Below, in pieces: positions 4,957 to 7,809 of a stretch of 7,809 bases of DNA (its first letter is position 1; every line of letters starts with the position of its first letter). Origin of the DNA: Pseudomonadota bacterium (GTDB lineage: Bacteria > Pseudomonadota > Alphaproteobacteria > Rhizobiales > Hyphomicrobiaceae); assembly GCA_023412745.1 (NCBI GenBank), contig JAEZBZ010000232.1, positions 1 through 7,809 on the forward strand. The letters run 5' to 3'. Position numbers and translations under genes: made by a program. The notes below the pieces were generated by a model. It was not told the DNA's origin. It did no database searches and was given only the letters and a program-made list of their open reading frames with translations.

Positions 4957-7743
4957 TCAGCCGGCTGTCGGATCGTTCTCGCGCCGACGCCACGCTTCGC
5001 CCGCCGCGCGCGAGTCATTGACGAGGTGATCGATCGGCTTCGGCCGCCATCCGCGCAGTGCCGTATCCGCGCCTTTGAGATCTTCGGCGCTGAGCTGGGT
5101 CTTGATCCTGTCGCGACGGCGCGGGGCTTCCTTGTCGCCACCCTGAGCCGCGATGGCGAACCACTTGTAGGCGGCGACCTGGTCGGCCTGCACGCCATAT
5201 CCACTCTCGAGCAGTACCGCGAGATTGAACTGGCTGTCGCGAACGCCACGTTCGGCGGCCTCGGTGAACCAGTGCGCGGCGGTCTTATAGTCAGCAGGGG
5301 CGCGACCGGCACTGAGCACGGCCAGATTGTGCATGGCCTTGATATTGCCCTTCTTGGCCGCGCTTTGATACCAGACGCGGGCGCGGGACAGGTCCCTGGC
5401 GGTACCGAGGCCCTGCTCATACAGCGTCGCCAGTCTGTATTGTGCGGGCGCGAAGCCGCGTGACGCCGCGCGCTGGTACCAGGTAAACGCCTTGGTGAAA
5501 TCCGACTGGATGCCGCGGCCTTCCGCAAACCGCGCAGCAACCTCGAATTCCGCGGACGGGTCGCCGTTGGCGGCTGCGATGCGTAGCGACAGCGGACCGA
5601 TGCTTGCAGGTGGCAGGGATTGCGGTTGTACGCTGGCGCCGATCGCAGTCGCTGCGGTGCCGGCGGCCGAACGTTCGCCATCCGACGGGATCAATGACGT
5701 GGGAATAGATGCAATGTTGGCTTGCGCTGCACCGAGCCGCGTCGAGGTCTGCGCCATCGCGCGGCGCTGCTGGGCCTGAGCCAGTTCGTCAGCGGAAAGA
5801 GATCCCGTTTCGATCAGTACGCCGGCTGGTAGGGCCGGCCCTGTATTGGCCGGTGGAGTTTCCCGCTCCGGTTCGTCACCGATCAAATGGCTATCGCCCG
5901 GCTGTTCGCTGCTGCCCGCGGCGGTGGGTTGGGTGCCGAGGCGCTCCCCGTTCGCACCCGAGGAGGAGCCATCCTCAATCCGCAGGCTGTGGGCCGGCGT
6001 GGTCGCAGTCGCCCCGTCAGTTTTGATGAAGCTGTACGTCGTCATGCCGACGCCGACAGCGACTAGCACGACGATGGTCGCCAGAAACAGGCCGGCGACC
6101 GGCCGGCCGAGCGACTTGCGGCGGCTGCTGAACCATGACCGCTTTTCCGGCTGCGGGGCAGCTTCGCCGCTCAGCGGTGGCTGGCTCGATGCCTGGCGCG
6201 CCGCGCGCCGCGCGGAAGCAACGAATTCCTCACGCGTTCCGACCAGTTGGCGGCGCGTGTCGGGCGCTGCCTCGCCTGTCGCGGGCAATTCCTGGGCTTG
6301 GGCCTCAGGCTTGGTCGGCCCGCTCATAGGGGGTGGAGAAGCGCTGCGGGCAGCAGTGCGCGCCTCATCGAGTTCGGCGGCTGTTTCCGTGAAGTCTGCC
6401 GGATGTGATGGCGCGTCGGACAGTTCAGGGGTGGATAGCGGTCCCCGCGGATAGTGATCGCGTGCCTGATGATGATAGACGCGAGCCAGCAGCGCTTCCC
6501 CATCGCTGCGGACGTCGAAATCGTCCTCCGGCGCAACGGGTTCGTTTTCCTCCGGCCACGCCCCCTGTGGCTGGCCGTGCGGATCGAACCGGTCCAACAG
6601 ATGGACCATGGCCTGCTGAATTGTGGTCAGCGCGCTGGCCGTGTTTTCGTCGGCCTCGCGATAGCTCGATACGAAGCGCTCGATAAGGCCGTTCAGTTCT
6701 TCCAGTTTGACGGTCGCGACATGGGCGTTGTTGCTGCGCTGCTGCATGCGCTGGGCAATGGTATCGGCGAGGTGCTCGAAATCGTCCGCCGACAGCGGGG
6801 CGTTGCTCAGGAGGTTGGCAAATTTCTCGCCACTGAGCGTTTCCGTCACCTGAGCGAGATGGCGCTCGATGCTGTCGAGCCGCACAAGCTGCGCCTGACT
6901 GCTCTCGATGTGCTGCGCCAAATCGGCGATCTGCGCTTCGACGAGCCGCAAACCTTCCGCATCAGCGCGTGTGGCTATGCCTTCCAGCGCCTTGCTGACG
7001 CGCTGCTCCAGAGACTGGAACCGGGATTCAAGATCTATCACCGAGCCGTTCGGCCAGATGGCCGACAGGGCGTGTTCGAGCCGGCTTGCGATGTCATCGA
7101 GCCGGCGTGTCGCAGGACCGTGGTCCGTGCCTGAGCTGCCGGCAAAAGCGGTGTGATGGGCGTGGCCCGGATCGGAGCTGGCCTGAGTAGAGCGATCCAG
7201 ATCGTCGGCGCCGTCTTCCAGGGCCCGGGTAAATTCTTCCGCCGCGGCGTGGTCCCAATGTGGGTTGTGCGCGTCGACCTGCGATTTGCTGCTGCTATCT
7301 TTTCTGGCCGCAACGGTGCTGCGGCCGGTCATGCTGTCGGTGACACCCCAGTAGTCGACATCGCTTGCGCCATGGCCGACATCGGATCGAACCCATGCGT
7401 CCAGTGTCGCGCACGGATACTCGGTGGCGTCATCCTGGTCGGTTTTCGGAAGTTCGGCCGAATCGCCGATGCGTTCCGCCAGATCCGCCAGTCCTTCCTC
7501 GATGCGGGCAAAGGCGGATGCGAGTGCGGGCGGAACGGTGTCGCGCACAGACTGGGCTTCTTCCCCCAGATGCACGATGCGATCGTGCATTTCGCGCAGC
7601 GTCGAGCCGTGTCGCGTGTCCGCGTCAGCAATATGATCCGCAATCCGTCCGAGCAGGACTTTGAGCTCGCCTGCCTCGCAGGATACGCGGGCGCTGTCGT
7701 CGCCTTGCGCATTGTGCGGATCCTGGCTGCTGTAGTCCGACAT
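4957..7743 (-). CDS. PodJ-like membrane protein: coiled coil, one TM helix, four Sel1 repeats
   Basis: This 928-aa single-pass membrane protein resembles the alphaproteobacterial polar organiser PodJ and related Sel1 proteins. Its role is probably scaffolding at the cell pole or envelope, but that is inference. Residues 24-95 and about 209-385 are helical, coiled-coil-like stretches rich in heptad leucines (for example LEEL-type and LDSIERHLAQV). Residues 390-500 are an acidic, Pro-rich linker. A juxtamembrane REEFVASARRAARQ (504-517) and a basic RSWFSSRRK (535-543) precede the TM helix at about 549-571, giving an N-in/C-out topology. A Ser/Thr/Pro/Ala-rich periplasmic linker follows (about 575-715). 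Four Sel1 repeats begin at G727, G763, G799 and G833. The third is 34 rather than 36 residues and lacks the glycine-rich turn. No peptidoglycan-binding domain follows; the tail is basic and polar. The start is ATG with GGGGAG at 7749-7754, 5 nt upstream. The gene is transcribed from the right edge, so its promoter may lie outside the window. Confidence 0.85.
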   Translation of the reverse strand: MSDYSSQDPHNAQGDDSARVSCEAGELKVLLGRIADHIADADTRHGSTLREMHDRIVHLGEEAQSVRDTVPPALASAFARIEEGLADLAERIGDSAELPKTDQDDATEYPCATLDAWVRSDVGHGASDVDYWGVTDSMTGRSTVAARKDSSSKSQVDAHNPHWDHAAAEEFTRALEDGADDLDRSTQASSDPGHAHHTAFAGSSGTDHGPATRRLDDIASRLEHALSAIWPNGSVIDLESRFQSLEQRVSKALEGIATRADAEGLRLVEAQIADLAQHIESSQAQLVRLDSIERHLAQVTETLSGEKFANLLSNAPLSADDFEHLADTIAQRMQQRSNNAHVATVKLEELNGLIERFVSSYREADENTASALTTIQQAMVHLLDRFDPHGQPQGAWPEENEPVAPEDDFDVRSDGEALLARVYHHQARDHYPRGPLSTPELSDAPSHPADFTETAAELDEARTAARSASPPPMSGPTKPEAQAQELPATGEAAPDTRRQLVGTREEFVASARRAARQASSQPPLSGEAAPQPEKRSWFSSRRKSLGRPVAGLFLATIVVLVAVGVGMTTYSFIKTDGATATTPAHSLRIEDGSSSGANGERLGTQPTAAGSSEQPGDSHLIGDEPERETPPANTGPALPAGVLIETGSLSADELAQAQQRRAMAQTSTRLGAAQANIASIPTSLIPSDGERSAAGTAATAIGASVQPQSLPPASIGPLSLRIAAANGDPSAEFEVAARFAEGRGIQSDFTKAFTWYQRAASRGFAPAQYRLATLYEQGLGTARDLSRARVWYQSAAKKGNIKAMHNLAVLSAGRAPADYKTAAHWFTEAAERGVRDSQFNLAVLLESGYGVQADQVAAYKWFAIAAQGGDKEAPRRRDRIKTQLSAEDLKGADTALRGWRPKPIDHLVNDSRAAGEAWRRRENDPTAG
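5134..5565 (-). repeat. Sel1-repeat coding block (four units)
   Basis: This segment encodes residues 727-870 of the PodJ-like protein. The units share the pattern A-x-x-x-L-A-x-x-(Y/F)-E-x-G-x-G, then A-x-x-W-(Y/F)-x-x-A-A-x-x-G. Unit spacing is 36, 36, 34 and 36 residues. The repeats are diverged at DNA level, so this is an old protein repeat and not a recent tandem duplication. Confidence 0.7.
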
Positions 7744-7748
7744 TGCCT

Positions 7749-7754
7749 CTCCCC
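7749..7754 (-). promoter_or_regulatory. Shine-Dalgarno of the Sel1 gene
   Basis: The minus strand reads GGGGAG five bases before the ATG at 7743, fixing this as the start of the PodJ-like gene. An inverted repeat GGATC-GTGT-GATCC (7759-7772) lies just upstream and could fold near the ribosome site. Confidence 0.55.
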
Positions 7755-7809
7755 AAGAGGATCGTGTGATCCCAAGCCGGATGCTCTTCGTGCCGGCCCT
7801 CGTGCGAGG

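Noticed and set aside
7759..7772. Inverted repeat GGATC-GTGT-GATCC upstream of the Sel1 gene
   Set aside because: Only 5-bp arms next to the ribosome site; too short to claim as an operator or RNA switch, and the upstream region is cut by the window edge.

Overview
The window is high-GC chromosomal DNA. It reads as an alphaproteobacterium, most likely Hyphomicrobiales (Rhizobiales). The reasons are an Alph_Pro_TM (TIGR02186/PF09608-type) gene fused in an operon to a TauE/SafE permease, a PodJ-like coiled-coil/TM/Sel1 protein, a TolC with the alphaproteobacterial C-terminal signature, and an exact CtrA-type box (TTAA-N7-TTAAC) in the main regulatory region. There are no mobile elements, tRNAs, rRNAs or CRISPR arrays. 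Assignments rest on reading the sequence; no database search was run.

Layout, left to right. A TolC-family outer-membrane channel (minus strand, 94-1623) is followed by a 441-bp AT-rich intergenic region (1624-2064). That region separates it from a divergent LuxR-family regulator (plus, 2065-2826) whose receiver domain has lost its phosphorylation residues. The intergenic region is the densest regulatory stretch in the window. It holds a CtrA-type box, a 7-7-7 inverted repeat over a candidate -35 element, an imperfect direct repeat on either side of the promoter, and a candidate sigma70 promoter.

Convergent to the regulator, and 34 bp away, is a two-gene minus-strand operon. It consists of a TauE/SafE permease (3790-4719) followed, with a 4-base GTGA stop/start overlap, by a membrane-anchored periplasmic Alph_Pro_TM protein (2861-3793). 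The stretch upstream of the permease (4720-4956) has a perfect TATAAT, a 10-bp perfect palindrome and four copies of TTTCGCG arranged as two nested inverted repeats.

The right 2.8 kb is one large minus-strand gene (4957-7743). It encodes a single-pass membrane protein with a cytoplasmic coiled-coil region and four periplasmic Sel1 repeats, resembling the polar organiser PodJ but without a visible C-terminal peptidoglycan-binding domain.

How the genes may work together: the permease and Alph_Pro_TM protein are almost certainly co-translated and probably act as one envelope system handling a sulfur-containing or other anion. The regulator, channel and Sel1 protein are separate transcription units. 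The CtrA box suggests cell-cycle or developmental control of the regulator and/or tolC. The PodJ-like protein would fit the same polarity programme, but that link is inference.
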